Assembly (NCBI RefSeq): GCF_046254955.1
Contig: NZ_JBJXRG010000001.1
Coordinates: 1,240,001 to 1,304,000, forward strand
Direction: 5' to 3'
Origin: Qipengyuania_C sp046254955
GTDB lineage: Bacteria; Pseudomonadota; Alphaproteobacteria; Sphingomonadales; Sphingomonadaceae
Length of the DNA: 64,000 bases
Shown: piece after piece, positions 51,092 to 59,382 of the stretch
Layout: every line of letters starts with the position of its first letter
How positions within the stretch are numbered: position 1 is the first letter of the stretch
The notes under the pieces: generated by a model
What the model saw: only the letters and a program-made list of their open reading frames with translations
What the model was told of the DNA's origin: nothing
Databases searched by the model: none
Position numbers and translations under genes: made by a program

Positions 51092-51943
51092 ATGAAACAG
51101 GCATTTCTGGCATTGGCCGGCATCGCAACGCTGGCCATCGCGACACCCGCAATCGCCGATCATCACGGCGCCGGTGCGCATAGTCTGGAAGACGTGTTGG
51201 CGCATGAACGCCGCGATGACGACCGCGCGCGCGATCAATACCGCAACCCGGCTGAAACGCTGGCATTCTTCCAGGTCGAACCCGGCATGACGGTTGTGGA
51301 GTGGGGCCCCGGCGGCGGATGGTACACCCGCGTGCTCGCGCCTTACCTGATGCCTGCAGGCAAGTATGTCGCCATCAATGGCAATAGCGAGGGCGGCAAC
51401 TATCGCGACCGGGCGCAGGAAGCGCGCGCCAAGGGCTGGACCGAGCGGTTCAAGGAAGGCCTTGCCGAGGGTATGGGTGTCGAAGCCGACGCGGTGCATG
51501 CCTACGAGATCGACGAAGTGCCTGAGGAAATGAATGGCACGGTCGATCGCGCACTCATCTTCCGCTCGATGCACGGCCTCCATCACAACAATATCGCCGA
51601 CGATGTGCTCAAGGGCCTGCGCGCGATGCTGAAAGATGACGGGATGGTTGGTGTCGTGCAGCACCGTGCACCCGAAGGCGCGAGCTATGATGACTACGGC
51701 GCACGCCAGCGCGGCTATCTGCGCCAGCAGGATGTGGTTGCGATTTTTGAGTCCAATGGTTTCGAGCTCGTTGCCGAAAGCGAAATCAATGCCAATCCGA
51801 ACGATCCCGCCAACTGGGAAGGCGGCGTATGGACGCTTCCTCCCTCGCTCGGATTTGGTCGCCAGTCAGAAGAAGAGATGGCACGCCATCGTGCAATCGG
51901 TGAAAGCGACCGCATGACCTTGTTGTTCCGGAAGCAATCCTGA
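51092..51943 (+). CDS. Exported predicted SAM-dependent methyltransferase
   Basis: A 283-aa protein with a clear signal peptide (MKQAFLALAGIATLAIATPAIA) and a class I methyltransferase-like domain: VVEWGPGGGWYTRVLAPYL for the SAM loop, DRALIFRSMHGLHH and GVVQHRAPEG. SAM is not normally available in the periplasm, so either the substrate is presented differently, the signal is not cleaved, or the fold has another use. The family of secreted predicted methyltransferases is known only from sequence. The following lipoprotein gene starts in the stop codon (TGATG). Confidence 0.82.
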   Translation: MKQAFLALAGIATLAIATPAIADHHGAGAHSLEDVLAHERRDDDRARDQYRNPAETLAFFQVEPGMTVVEWGPGGGWYTRVLAPYLMPAGKYVAINGNSEGGNYRDRAQEARAKGWTERFKEGLAEGMGVEADAVHAYEIDEVPEEMNGTVDRALIFRSMHGLHHNNIADDVLKGLRAMLKDDGMVGVVQHRAPEGASYDDYGARQRGYLRQQDVVAIFESNGFELVAESEINANPNDPANWEGGVWTLPPSLGFGRQSEEEMARHRAIGESDRMTLLFRKQS

Positions 51944-52419
51944 TGAAGCGCTGGCTTATCGCCCCGGTTCTGGCCGGGGCGATGCTGGCGGCCTGTTCGC
52001 CCGAGGTTTCGGTTGAGGTCTCGGAGGACACCGAAGAGGCCACTGCCTCGCAGCAAGCAGCGGTCGAAGCCGCGCTGGCTGACAGTGTTACCGGCTGGAA
52101 CGAAGGCGATATGGATCGTTTTATCGATGTTTACTCGACCGATCCGCAGACCAGCTTCGTCACGGGCAAGGGCCTGATCCGCGGGCGCGACACGATGGCG
52201 GATTACTACGCCAAGGGATTCGACTTCGACAATCCAGCCAATCGTGGAACGCTTGCGATCGAAACGCTCGATTTCCGCCCGCTTGGGCCAGACCACGCCC
52301 TGCTGATCGGGCGTTTCTCGCTCAACTGGGAAGACAGGGACGAAGCCAGCGGCACAACCACATTGGTCTTCCGGCGCGAAGACGATGGCTGGAAGATGAT
52401 CGCCGACCACTCAAGCTAG
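51943..52419 (+). CDS. DUF4440/SnoaL-like lipoprotein
   Basis: A 158-aa lipoprotein with lipobox LAAC (Cys18) and a compact NTF2-like domain: VEAALADSVTGWNEGDMDRFIDVYSTDPQTSFVTG, ending in WKMIADHSS. Such domains bind or isomerise small molecules, or act as accessory folds. Its start codon overlaps the stop of the exported methyltransferase by one base, so the two are translationally coupled and both outside the cytoplasm. Ligand unknown. Confidence 0.85.
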   Translation: MKRWLIAPVLAGAMLAACSPEVSVEVSEDTEEATASQQAAVEAALADSVTGWNEGDMDRFIDVYSTDPQTSFVTGKGLIRGRDTMADYYAKGFDFDNPANRGTLAIETLDFRPLGPDHALLIGRFSLNWEDRDEASGTTTLVFRREDDGWKMIADHSS

Positions 52420-52451
52420 ACTCTGCTCCGGCAGCGCAGTAACCGCAGCGC

Positions 52452-53315
52452 ATGACCGTGCTTACTGTCGCCGCACTGCAACTGGAGCTCCATGCACCCG
52501 ATGAGGCGGTGAATATCGCCGCGGTTTCTGCACTGGTCGAAGAGGCGGCAAGCAAGGGCGCGCAGGTAATCCTGCCGCCCGAGCTTTTCAGTGGTGAGTA
52601 TTTCTGCCGCGAGGAAGACGAGGCGCTTTTCGCGCTCGCGCGGCCCACGGCGAAGCATCCTTCGGTCACCGCGATGCAGGAACTTGCCGCAAAGCTCGGT
52701 GTCGCGATCCCGACCAGCTTTTTCGAGCGGGATGGGCATCACTATTACAACACGCTCGCCATGATCGGGCCCGATGGCAGCATCATGGGCACTTACCGCA
52801 AAAGCCATATCCCCGACGGGCCCGGATATGAGGAGAAGTTCTATTTTCGCCCCGGCAATGATGGGTTCAAGGTGTGGGATGTCTTTGACGCCAAGATCGG
52901 GATCGGCATCTGCTGGGACCAGTGGTATCCGGAATGCGCGCGCGCGATGGCGCTGATGGGCGCTGAATTGCTGCTATATCCTACTGCCATCGGCTCCGAA
53001 CCCTATGACGCGGAACTCGACACTAGCCGGATGTGGCGCCGCGCGATGATTGGCCACGCGGTATCGAACTGCATGCCGGTGCTGGCGAGCAACCGGATCG
53101 GTCACGAAGGCACACAGGAGGCTGGCAACAGTTTCTACGGCCACAGCTTTATTTGCGACGAATGGGGCGACATGATCGCGGAATTTGGCAGCGAAGAGAG
53201 CGGCGTGCTGGTGGCCGAACTCAATCTCGAACGCGCAGCCAAGCACCGCGCCGGCATGGGCTTCTTCCGCGATCGCCGCCCGCAGCTCTATGGCCGGTTG
53301 TGCGAGGATATCTGA
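52452..53315 (+). CDS. aguB: N-carbamoylputrescine amidase
   Basis: A nitrilase-superfamily amidohydrolase that releases putrescine from N-carbamoylputrescine in the agmatine route. The 287-aa protein has the Glu44 (PPELF), Lys117 (YRKSHIPD) and Cys154 (GICWDQWYPE) triad and the AguB-type FRPGNDGFKVW and SEPYDAELDT. The usual partner agmatine deiminase is not in this window. Its stop overlaps the start region of folK. Confidence 0.92.
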   Translation: MTVLTVAALQLELHAPDEAVNIAAVSALVEEAASKGAQVILPPELFSGEYFCREEDEALFALARPTAKHPSVTAMQELAAKLGVAIPTSFFERDGHHYYNTLAMIGPDGSIMGTYRKSHIPDGPGYEEKFYFRPGNDGFKVWDVFDAKIGIGICWDQWYPECARAMALMGAELLLYPTAIGSEPYDAELDTSRMWRRAMIGHAVSNCMPVLASNRIGHEGTQEAGNSFYGHSFICDEWGDMIAEFGSEESGVLVAELNLERAAKHRAGMGFFRDRRPQLYGRLCEDI

Positions 53316-53806
53316 GCCACACCTATCTCATCGCGCTCGGGAGCAATATGCGCACGGCGCGCGATGGCTCGCCCCGCAAAGTCTTGGCCAGCGCGATCGA
53401 AGTACTGGAAGACTTGGGCCTGTTTTTTCGCGCCGTCTCGGACGTGATAGACACGGCGCCAATCGGCCCTTCGCAGCGCCGCTACGCCAATGCGGTTGCG
53501 GTGATCGAGACCAAACGCGATCCGGAGGAGCTGCTCGGCCTGTTGCGCGCCACAGAGGACGTGTTCGGTCGACAGCGCCGCGGCCAGCGCTGGCGCGCCC
53601 GTCCGCTCGATCTTGATATCGTGCTGTGGGATGAGGGGATCTGGGCATCGCCGCAGCTGCAGATTCCGCATCCCCGCTTCCGCGAACGCGACTTCGTGCT
53701 TGGCCCCGCTTCGCAAATTGCAGGCGACTGGCGCGATCCTGTGAGCGGGTTCTCGCTCCGGCAGCTCAATGCCCGCTTGACCCGCAACCGGCCCATCCCT
53801 AGGTGA
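53300..53806 (+). CDS. folK: 2-amino-4-hydroxy-6-hydroxymethyldihydropteridine pyrophosphokinase
   Basis: It makes the pterin pyrophosphate used by dihydropteroate synthase in folate synthesis. Visible HPPK motifs: YLIALGSNM, then PIGPSQRRYANAVAVI, RWRARPLDLDIVLW and IPHPRFRERDFVL. Start is uncertain: GTG at 53300 is given, but similarity starts at SHTYLIALG and a CTG at 53312, immediately before it, has GAGGA three bases upstream and overlaps the aguB stop. About 164-168 aa. Confidence 0.9.
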   Translation: MRGYLSHTYLIALGSNMRTARDGSPRKVLASAIEVLEDLGLFFRAVSDVIDTAPIGPSQRRYANAVAVIETKRDPEELLGLLRATEDVFGRQRRGQRWRARPLDLDIVLWDEGIWASPQLQIPHPRFRERDFVLGPASQIAGDWRDPVSGFSLRQLNARLTRNRPIPR

Positions 53807-53832
53807 GCGCGCGGATACCGAATGTCCCATGG

Positions 53833-53908
53833 GGGCCCTTAGCTCAGTCGGTAGAGCAACTGACTTTTAATCAGTAGGTCGCTGGTTCGAACCCAGCAGG
53901 GCTCACCA
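53833..53908 (+). tRNA. tRNA-Lys (anticodon UUU)
   Basis: A 76-base class I tRNA. Acceptor GGGCCCT pairs with AGGGCTC (one G-U), D arm AGCTCAGTCGGTAGAGC, anticodon arm CTGACTTTTAATCAG with TTT, T arm GCTGGTTCGAACCCAGC, and an encoded ACCA end. No integrase or attachment-site duplication was seen beside it. Confidence 0.97.
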
Positions 53909-54040
53909 CACAGTTCGCAATATCCGAGCGATCTGACTGCTCTGCGGATCGCGGGGAGTTTCTCCGCAAATCGGAAGTCGTAACTGCGACCGATCTTCTC
54001 GCATCGTCATTTGGATTGATACAATGCTTTTCAGCGAAGA

Positions 54041-55462
54041 CTAGCTGGGCCCTCGGTCATTCTCGCCCCCGCCGAGCGCTTGCCAAAGGATAATACGCGC
54101 TCTTTGTGCGCGTCCCAGCGCCGCAGCAGCGCGTTCGCCGCTGGCATCGGCAGCGCGCCTCGCCTCCAGGACAGTCAGGAAATCGGTCAGACCGGCTCGG
54201 TAGCGCGTATCGGCGAGCCGCGCGGCCCGCTCAAGCTGGTCGCGCTCGATCGCGGCTGCTGCAGCCTCAGCATCAGCTGCGGCAACGAGGCCATAGCCCG
54301 CTTCCGCATCGCCCAGCGCTGTGAAGACCGCGCCGCGATAGGCTGCGAATGCGGCGCGCTTTTCAGCGGCTGCCGCATCGATCCCGGCTTCAATCCTGCC
54401 GAAATCTAGCAGAGGTGCGGCTAGGCTTCCTCCGCCGCTATAAATGAAGGAATCGCTGTCGAAGAGGCTGCCCAGATCGAAGGCAAGCAGGCCAAGCACT
54501 CCGGAAAGGGTCAGCCGCGGAAAGCGTTGCCGAGCAGCGCTTGCAAGTTCAGCGTCGGCTGCGGCGAGATTTGCTGCGGCTGCCAAGACATCGGGCCGGT
54601 TGGTTAGCAAGGTCGAAGGAACTGCACGCGGCGCTTCGGGGAGCGACGCTTGTGGCGGCGAGAGCGCGAGCGCCGCAAGCACTTCGGACCCAGGCTGAGC
54701 GGTTAACGTCACTAGGCGGCCGGCCAGACGATTGCGCTCGCTTGCAAGCGCTGCGCGCCTGCTGCGCGATCCCGCTGCTGCCGCTTCGGCGCGGACACGG
54801 TCGAATCCCGGCGCGATGCCTGCCTCTTCGCGCGCGCCGGCAAGCGAAGCCAGACGTTCGGCCGCTTCGAGATCCTGCGTCAGGCTCGCCATGCGGGCAT
54901 CAAGCGTGCGCCAATCGATAACCGTCGATGCAATTTCGGCCAATAGGGCGTTGCGCACAGCAACAGCATTTGCGCTCGCAGCGTTCACCCGTGCCATGGC
55001 TGCGCGCTCCCGCGCGCGCAGGACGCCGAACAAATCCGGATCCCAACTCGCGGTGAGGTTCGCGCCGTAGGAGGTCTGCTCTGCATCGAAGGAGACGCCC
55101 TCGGGAAGATTGCTCCCGAACTGCGCAGGATTGGTACGCGTTGCTCGAACCGATGCGTCCGCCCCGATATTCGGCAGCCTCTCGGCACCGGCCCTATCTG
55201 CTCCTGCACGGGCGACATCGATGCGGGCTAGCGCTTCGGCGAGCGTAGGAGCGTCGGCCAATGCTGCTACAGTGAGCGCCGCAAATGCGGGATCATCTTG
55301 TGGGAGCAGCGCTGCAAGACTGCCCTGATCCGCCACGTCGGTAGCGAAAAAGAACTCTGTCGGCAGCTCAGGGACCGGCGTAGCAATCTTCGGCGGCGGC
55401 CCAGCCACGCAGGCGCCAAGCGCCAATGCCGATACGAGCGGCAGGATGGGTTTGGCCCTCAT
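54041..55462 (-). CDS. NodT-type outer-membrane efflux lipoprotein
   Basis: A TolC/OprM-like trimeric outer-membrane channel subunit. The 473-aa protein has lipobox LGAC (Cys18), two outer-membrane efflux repeats rich in Ala/Arg helices (about 90-270 and 290-460), and TLTASWDPDLFGVLR-like and LTNRPDVLAAAANLAAADAEL signatures. The start overlaps the stop of the HlyD-like gene by one base (TAATG). It is last in the exporter operon. Confidence 0.9.
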   Translation of the reverse strand: MRAKPILPLVSALALGACVAGPPPKIATPVPELPTEFFFATDVADQGSLAALLPQDDPAFAALTVAALADAPTLAEALARIDVARAGADRAGAERLPNIGADASVRATRTNPAQFGSNLPEGVSFDAEQTSYGANLTASWDPDLFGVLRARERAAMARVNAASANAVAVRNALLAEIASTVIDWRTLDARMASLTQDLEAAERLASLAGAREEAGIAPGFDRVRAEAAAAGSRSRRAALASERNRLAGRLVTLTAQPGSEVLAALALSPPQASLPEAPRAVPSTLLTNRPDVLAAAANLAAADAELASAARQRFPRLTLSGVLGLLAFDLGSLFDSDSFIYSGGGSLAAPLLDFGRIEAGIDAAAAEKRAAFAAYRGAVFTALGDAEAGYGLVAAADAEAAAAAIERDQLERAARLADTRYRAGLTDFLTVLEARRAADASGERAAAALGRAQRARIILWQALGGGENDRGPS

Positions 55463-56460
55463 TACGCGCCAGCCCGCTCTGAAGAGCCATTTCGCGCCGG
55501 GATGAATGCATCGACCTGTTGTCCGACCCGAAAGATGTCCCGCGCTTCCGGCGGCAGCTCGTAAATGAGTTGCAGTACGCGCACATCGACTCTTTCGGCA
55601 GCCGAATTCGTGAGCGATCGTTTCGGCACCACCAGCGGTTCGGCGCGCACAAAGCGTGCTCTGACTTTCCGATCTGCAGCACCGCGCGGCGACACATAAG
55701 CCTCGGCACCTTGCTTGACCCTGCTTGCCTCATCCTCGTCAATATCGATGCGAATGTGCAGCGGGCGGGTTTCGCCCATGCGGATAAACGGCTCAGATGA
55801 ACCGCCCATCGTACTGACGAATTCGCCGGGGCGGATATTGACGGCCAGGATTTCGCCGCTGATCGGCGCGCGGACGGTTAGCCGCCCGAGTTCGGTACGC
55901 GCGCTTGCCGCCTGCGCCTGGGCAACCGCGAGACGCGCCCGTGCCAGATCGAAGCGACTGGCTGCGCCGCTGGCATCACCTTCCGCCCGGATAACCTCGG
56001 CGCGGCTCACCGCGGCGGGATCATCGATCTGGCGATAGAGATCCAGTTGCCGGCCCGCAGTGTCGCGCGCAGTCTGCGCTTCGCGGATCGACGCCCTCGC
56101 CTCCGCAATGGCCGCATTGGCTTCGCGCAGGCGTGATTGGGCCGCACGTTGGTCCACAACGAAGAGCGACTCTCCCTTTTCAACAAAATCACCCGGCATG
56201 ACACGCAGTTCGGTGATCAGGCCCGACAAAGCCGTGCCGATGTCGATGATTTCGCTGGACGGCTCGACCACACCCGCCCCTGCGACCCGCGCGGCATCGG
56301 CCAACTCACCCGTTGCGCTCGGTGGTTGCTGGTCGGGCTCGGATAGCTCGCGGTCGGGCAATCCCGCGACAATGAAATATATCGCGATAATCAGGCCCAC
56401 GACCGCAATGATCGGCAGGACCTTGCGCGAGAAGCTCAGGTTTTCGGGGAGAAGGGCCAT
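55462..56460 (-). CDS. HlyD-family periplasmic adaptor (DevB-like)
   Basis: A 332-aa membrane-fusion protein with one N-terminal helix (VLPIIAVVGLIIAIYFIVAG), biotinyl-lipoyl halves (DIGTALSGLITELRVMPGDFVEKGESLF and VRAPISGEILAVNIRPGEFV), an intervening alpha-hairpin coiled coil (about 115-215) and a C-terminal beta barrel (ETRPLHIRIDIDEDEA). The start at 56460 is favoured by AGGA upstream; ATG at 56496, overlapping the ATPase end, is the alternative. It should bridge the permease and the NodT channel. Confidence 0.9.
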   Translation of the reverse strand: MALLPENLSFSRKVLPIIAVVGLIIAIYFIVAGLPDRELSEPDQQPPSATGELADAARVAGAGVVEPSSEIIDIGTALSGLITELRVMPGDFVEKGESLFVVDQRAAQSRLREANAAIAEARASIREAQTARDTAGRQLDLYRQIDDPAAVSRAEVIRAEGDASGAASRFDLARARLAVAQAQAASARTELGRLTVRAPISGEILAVNIRPGEFVSTMGGSSEPFIRMGETRPLHIRIDIDEDEASRVKQGAEAYVSPRGAADRKVRARFVRAEPLVVPKRSLTNSAAERVDVRVLQLIYELPPEARDIFRVGQQVDAFIPARNGSSERAGA

Positions 56461-56485
56461 AATCGTGTTCCTGGCTGGTGCCTGT

Positions 56486-57229
56486 TTAGTGTCCATCAGG
56501 CATTTCAGTGCCGTCATGGGTAATCCGGCCATCCTCAAGGACGAGGATGCGGTCGGCGAGATCGAAAATCCGGTTGTCGTGGGTGACGATGATGCAGGCG
56601 CGGTCCTTGGCCACCGCGACTTCGCGCAGCAGGTCCATCACGCGCCGCCCGGAGCTCGCATCGAGGGCAGCGGTGGGTTCATCGCAAACGACGAGGCGCG
56701 GTTCGTGAACGAGCGCACGCGCAATAGCGACGCGCTGTTGCTGGCCGCCCGATAGCTGATTGGGCAGCTTGTCTGACTGGTCGCCGATATTGAGCGCTTC
56801 CAGCATTGCGCAAGCGCGGTCGCGCGCTTCGAGCCGATCCATCCCCCGGGCGATCAATGGGACGGCGGCATTGGAAGCCGCATCGATGGAGGGAATAAGA
56901 TTGTACTGCTGGAAAATGAAGCCGATGTTCTGCAAGCGGAAATTGACCAGTTCGGAATCTGACAGAGCGTAAATATCCGTCCCGAATACCCGTACCTCAC
57001 CCTCGGTGGGCCACAGGATGCCGCACATGATCGAGATCAAGGTGGTCTTGCCAGAACCGCTTTCGCCCACGACATATGTCATCTCGCCCGGATGGATGTC
57101 GGTGTCGATATCATGAAGGACGCGGATGGTCGTCTGACCGGTCTCGAAATCGCGCGAGATACCGCGCGCGCAAATCGCCGCTTCGGGCGCGCAGCCGCCA
57201 ATTGCGGTGGTGTCCATCTGAGTAGCCAT
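56486..57229 (-). CDS. ABC transporter ATP-binding protein (DevA/MacB-like)
   Basis: A 247-aa ATPase with Walker A GESGSGKTT, Q-loop FIFQQYNLIPSIDAASN, signature LSGGQQQR and Walker B LVVCDEPTAALD. The order and Q-loop belong to the MacB/DevA/LolD group. The start ATG overlaps the permease stop by one base (TAATG). The open frame extends 189 bases further into the permease and is not used. Confidence 0.93.
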   Translation of the reverse strand: MATQMDTTAIGGCAPEAAICARGISRDFETGQTTIRVLHDIDTDIHPGEMTYVVGESGSGKTTLISIMCGILWPTEGEVRVFGTDIYALSDSELVNFRLQNIGFIFQQYNLIPSIDAASNAAVPLIARGMDRLEARDRACAMLEALNIGDQSDKLPNQLSGGQQQRVAIARALVHEPRLVVCDEPTAALDASSGRRVMDLLREVAVAKDRACIIVTHDNRIFDLADRILVLEDGRITHDGTEMPDGH

Positions 57230-58365
57230 TACCTGAACACCGCTGCCGGTTCGGTATTGAGCACGCTGCGCAGCGCAATCCACCCTGTAATGACGAGGAT
57301 TACGATGACCGCTACGAGGCTGACGATCGGGATTGCCCAGGGGACATAGAAGCCCTTGAAAAAGGGCCCTTCGCCAAACCCGAATATAAATACGACGGTG
57401 CCGATTACACCAAGGCAATAGCCGATCGAGCCGACCAGCGCGGCTTGCGCCGCAACCATCCGGATAATCCGCGAATTTGTCACGCCGATTGCCTTGAGCG
57501 CGCCGAACTGTTTGATGTTGTCGCGAATGAACAAGCTGAATGTCAGGCCCACAATCGCCACGCCGACGACGAAGCCAAGCACGACCGTCGTCCCGAAATT
57601 GACCGGAATTCCGGTATTCTCGATAATGAAGTTGACCCCGGCACGAGCAAAGTCCTCGCGAACTTCGGCTTTGTATCCGGTCTGTGATTCAATGCGTCCG
57701 GCAACTACTTCAGGTATAACTCCGTCGCTGACTCCGGCCAGCACGAACGTCATCCGGTTACGGGTCCCCGGGACATAATTCAGTGCCTGGCTATACTTGG
57801 TGTAAAGCGTAGCCTGGCTGGTGAAACTGGGAATGGTATCGGCAACCCCGCGAATGACTGCGCGTTGATCGTTGAGTTCGAGTCGCTCGCCAATCGGATC
57901 AGCCTCGGGCCCGAACATGTTATAAGCGCCGCCATCATCGATGATGACGCTGTCAGGCTGGGACAGTACTTCGGGCGAACCGGCATACATGCGCTTGGGC
58001 AATCCGATCAGAGTAGCGTCGTCGACGCCGATGATTGCAACGCCTTCCAGATCGCCTGTCCGGGTGCGGACCGAAGCGTTGGCGCGCAGGTGCGGGACTG
58101 CCCATGCGACACCTGGGACGGAGCGCACTTGGTCGAGCGCGGTTGATGGCATCGCGTAGCTCACATCGCTTGTCCGGCTGACCGGGTCCATCACCCAGAT
58201 TTCGGCGCTTGGTTCGTTGTAGACACCGCTCGCGCCGCGTTCGATCAGGTTGATGAAGATCGTGAGCTGCTGAGTGATCAGCAGGGTGGAAAAGGCGATA
58301 CCAAACAGCAGCCCATAGAACTTCTGCTTGTCGCCGGTCAGCATTCGGATTGCGATCCAGAGCAT
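57229..58365 (-). CDS. ABC transporter permease (DevC/FtsX-fold)
   Basis: A 378-aa permease with one N-terminal helix, a large periplasmic domain (about 45-255) and three C-terminal helices with the FtsX-type element IRDNIKQFGALKAIGVTNSRI. The topology matches MacB/DevC permeases. First gene of the four-gene exporter (permease, ATPase, HlyD, NodT). The promoter region faces the TetR gene and contains two tandem dyads, so repression by that TetR is likely. Exported substrate is unknown; DevBCA homologues export glycolipids in cyanobacteria. Confidence 0.88.
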   Translation of the reverse strand: MLWIAIRMLTGDKQKFYGLLFGIAFSTLLITQQLTIFINLIERGASGVYNEPSAEIWVMDPVSRTSDVSYAMPSTALDQVRSVPGVAWAVPHLRANASVRTRTGDLEGVAIIGVDDATLIGLPKRMYAGSPEVLSQPDSVIIDDGGAYNMFGPEADPIGERLELNDQRAVIRGVADTIPSFTSQATLYTKYSQALNYVPGTRNRMTFVLAGVSDGVIPEVVAGRIESQTGYKAEVREDFARAGVNFIIENTGIPVNFGTTVVLGFVVGVAIVGLTFSLFIRDNIKQFGALKAIGVTNSRIIRMVAAQAALVGSIGYCLGVIGTVVFIFGFGEGPFFKGFYVPWAIPIVSLVAVIVILVITGWIALRSVLNTEPAAVFR

Positions 58366-58426
58366 GGGTGGAGAGGAGCCTTGCTTTGGTGTAGGCCTTG
58401 CGTTTGCTATTCGCGCGGCCCATTAG

Positions 58427-58460
58427 TGAACGGGAGCGTTTAATTGAACGGGGGCGTTCA
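58427..58460. promoter_or_regulatory. Tandem dyads between exporter operon and tetR, probable operator
   Basis: A perfect site, TGAACG-GGGG-CGTTCA, lies at 58445-58460 and a near-perfect copy, TGAACG-GGAG-CGTTTA, at 58427-58442, offset by 18 bases. The pair sits 62-95 bases upstream of the permease start and directly against the TetR start codon. Binding by the adjacent TetR is inferred. Confidence 0.72.
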
Positions 58461-58462
58461 TT

Positions 58463-59119
58463 TTGTCAAGCGGTGATGGAATCGCTGAAGAAAACAAGGA
58501 GTTGGCACACGGCTCTCGGCGCGGCCGGCCGGTCGATGCCGACAAGCGCGATTCCATCCTTGAGGCGGCGACCGATTCTTTCTTCGAGAACGGCTTCGCG
58601 GCCACCTCAATCGAGCAGGTCGCTGCCTTGGCAGGCGTATCCAAGGTCACGGTCTACAATCACTTCGGAGACAAGCGGGGGCTCTTCACCGAGTCGGTCG
58701 ATGCCCAGTGCGCGAAAATGCGCGGACACTTTACTTTGGCCGAGATGCCGCATGGCACACTGCGTGAGCGGTTGCTGGCGATTGGCGAAGCGGTTGACGC
58801 TTTCCTGTCGCGTCCGGAAATGGTGCAGTTCGAGCGGCGAATCGCTGCCGAAACCGAACACGACCCGCAAATCGGCGAGGCATTCCTGAACGCCGGGCCC
58901 TACCGGATGAAGACCGCATTTGCCGCATTTCTTCAGGCGCTGGATGCAGCTGGAGAAGTCAAAGTGGGGGATACGACGCTGGCAGCCGAGCAATTCGTTT
59001 CGATGTGCAAGGGAATGGGAGATCTTGAACGGCGCTTCGGCCGGCCCAACGATCCCAAGCGCAATCGCGAGCGCATCGAGGGCGCGGTCGACGTGTTCCT
59101 CCATTTCTACGCGAGGTAG
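58463..59119 (+). CDS. TetR/AcrR family regulator, probable repressor of the exporter
   Basis: A 218-aa repressor. The helix-turn-helix is clear: ILEAATDSFFENGFAATSIEQVAALAGVSKVTVYNHFGDKRGLF. The C-terminal half resembles the AefR-like subfamily. The start is TTG at 58463; a stop codon at 58445 rules out a longer frame, and GGGGCG at 58451-58456 can serve as ribosome-binding site, lying inside the operator. It is divergent from the exporter operon. Confidence 0.87.
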   Translation: MSSGDGIAEENKELAHGSRRGRPVDADKRDSILEAATDSFFENGFAATSIEQVAALAGVSKVTVYNHFGDKRGLFTESVDAQCAKMRGHFTLAEMPHGTLRERLLAIGEAVDAFLSRPEMVQFERRIAAETEHDPQIGEAFLNAGPYRMKTAFAAFLQALDAAGEVKVGDTTLAAEQFVSMCKGMGDLERRFGRPNDPKRNRERIEGAVDVFLHFYAR

Positions 59120-59382
59120 GGATTTCTTGGCCATCATCGGTATCGTCCCGATTGTTGGCGGATCTCGGAAGCCCCAAATTCATCAGCTAGCGGGACGAGC
59201 CGAGTGGAGGGAACTGGCGCTAGAAACTGAGAGAACCTTGTCTGTTCACAGCAAGCCAATTTTGAGTCTTTATGCCTACGGAACTGACAGAGTTGCATCC
59301 AATCCGCCTGCGCCGTTCTCAACTTTTTCGCATAGTCAGTATTGCCAGAGAGCCGCGCGTCATCGGTACCCGGCACGCAGCG

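Noticed and set aside
53833..53908. tRNA-Lys as an integration site
   Set aside because: No integrase gene, no duplicated tRNA 3' end and no composition change were seen downstream of it.
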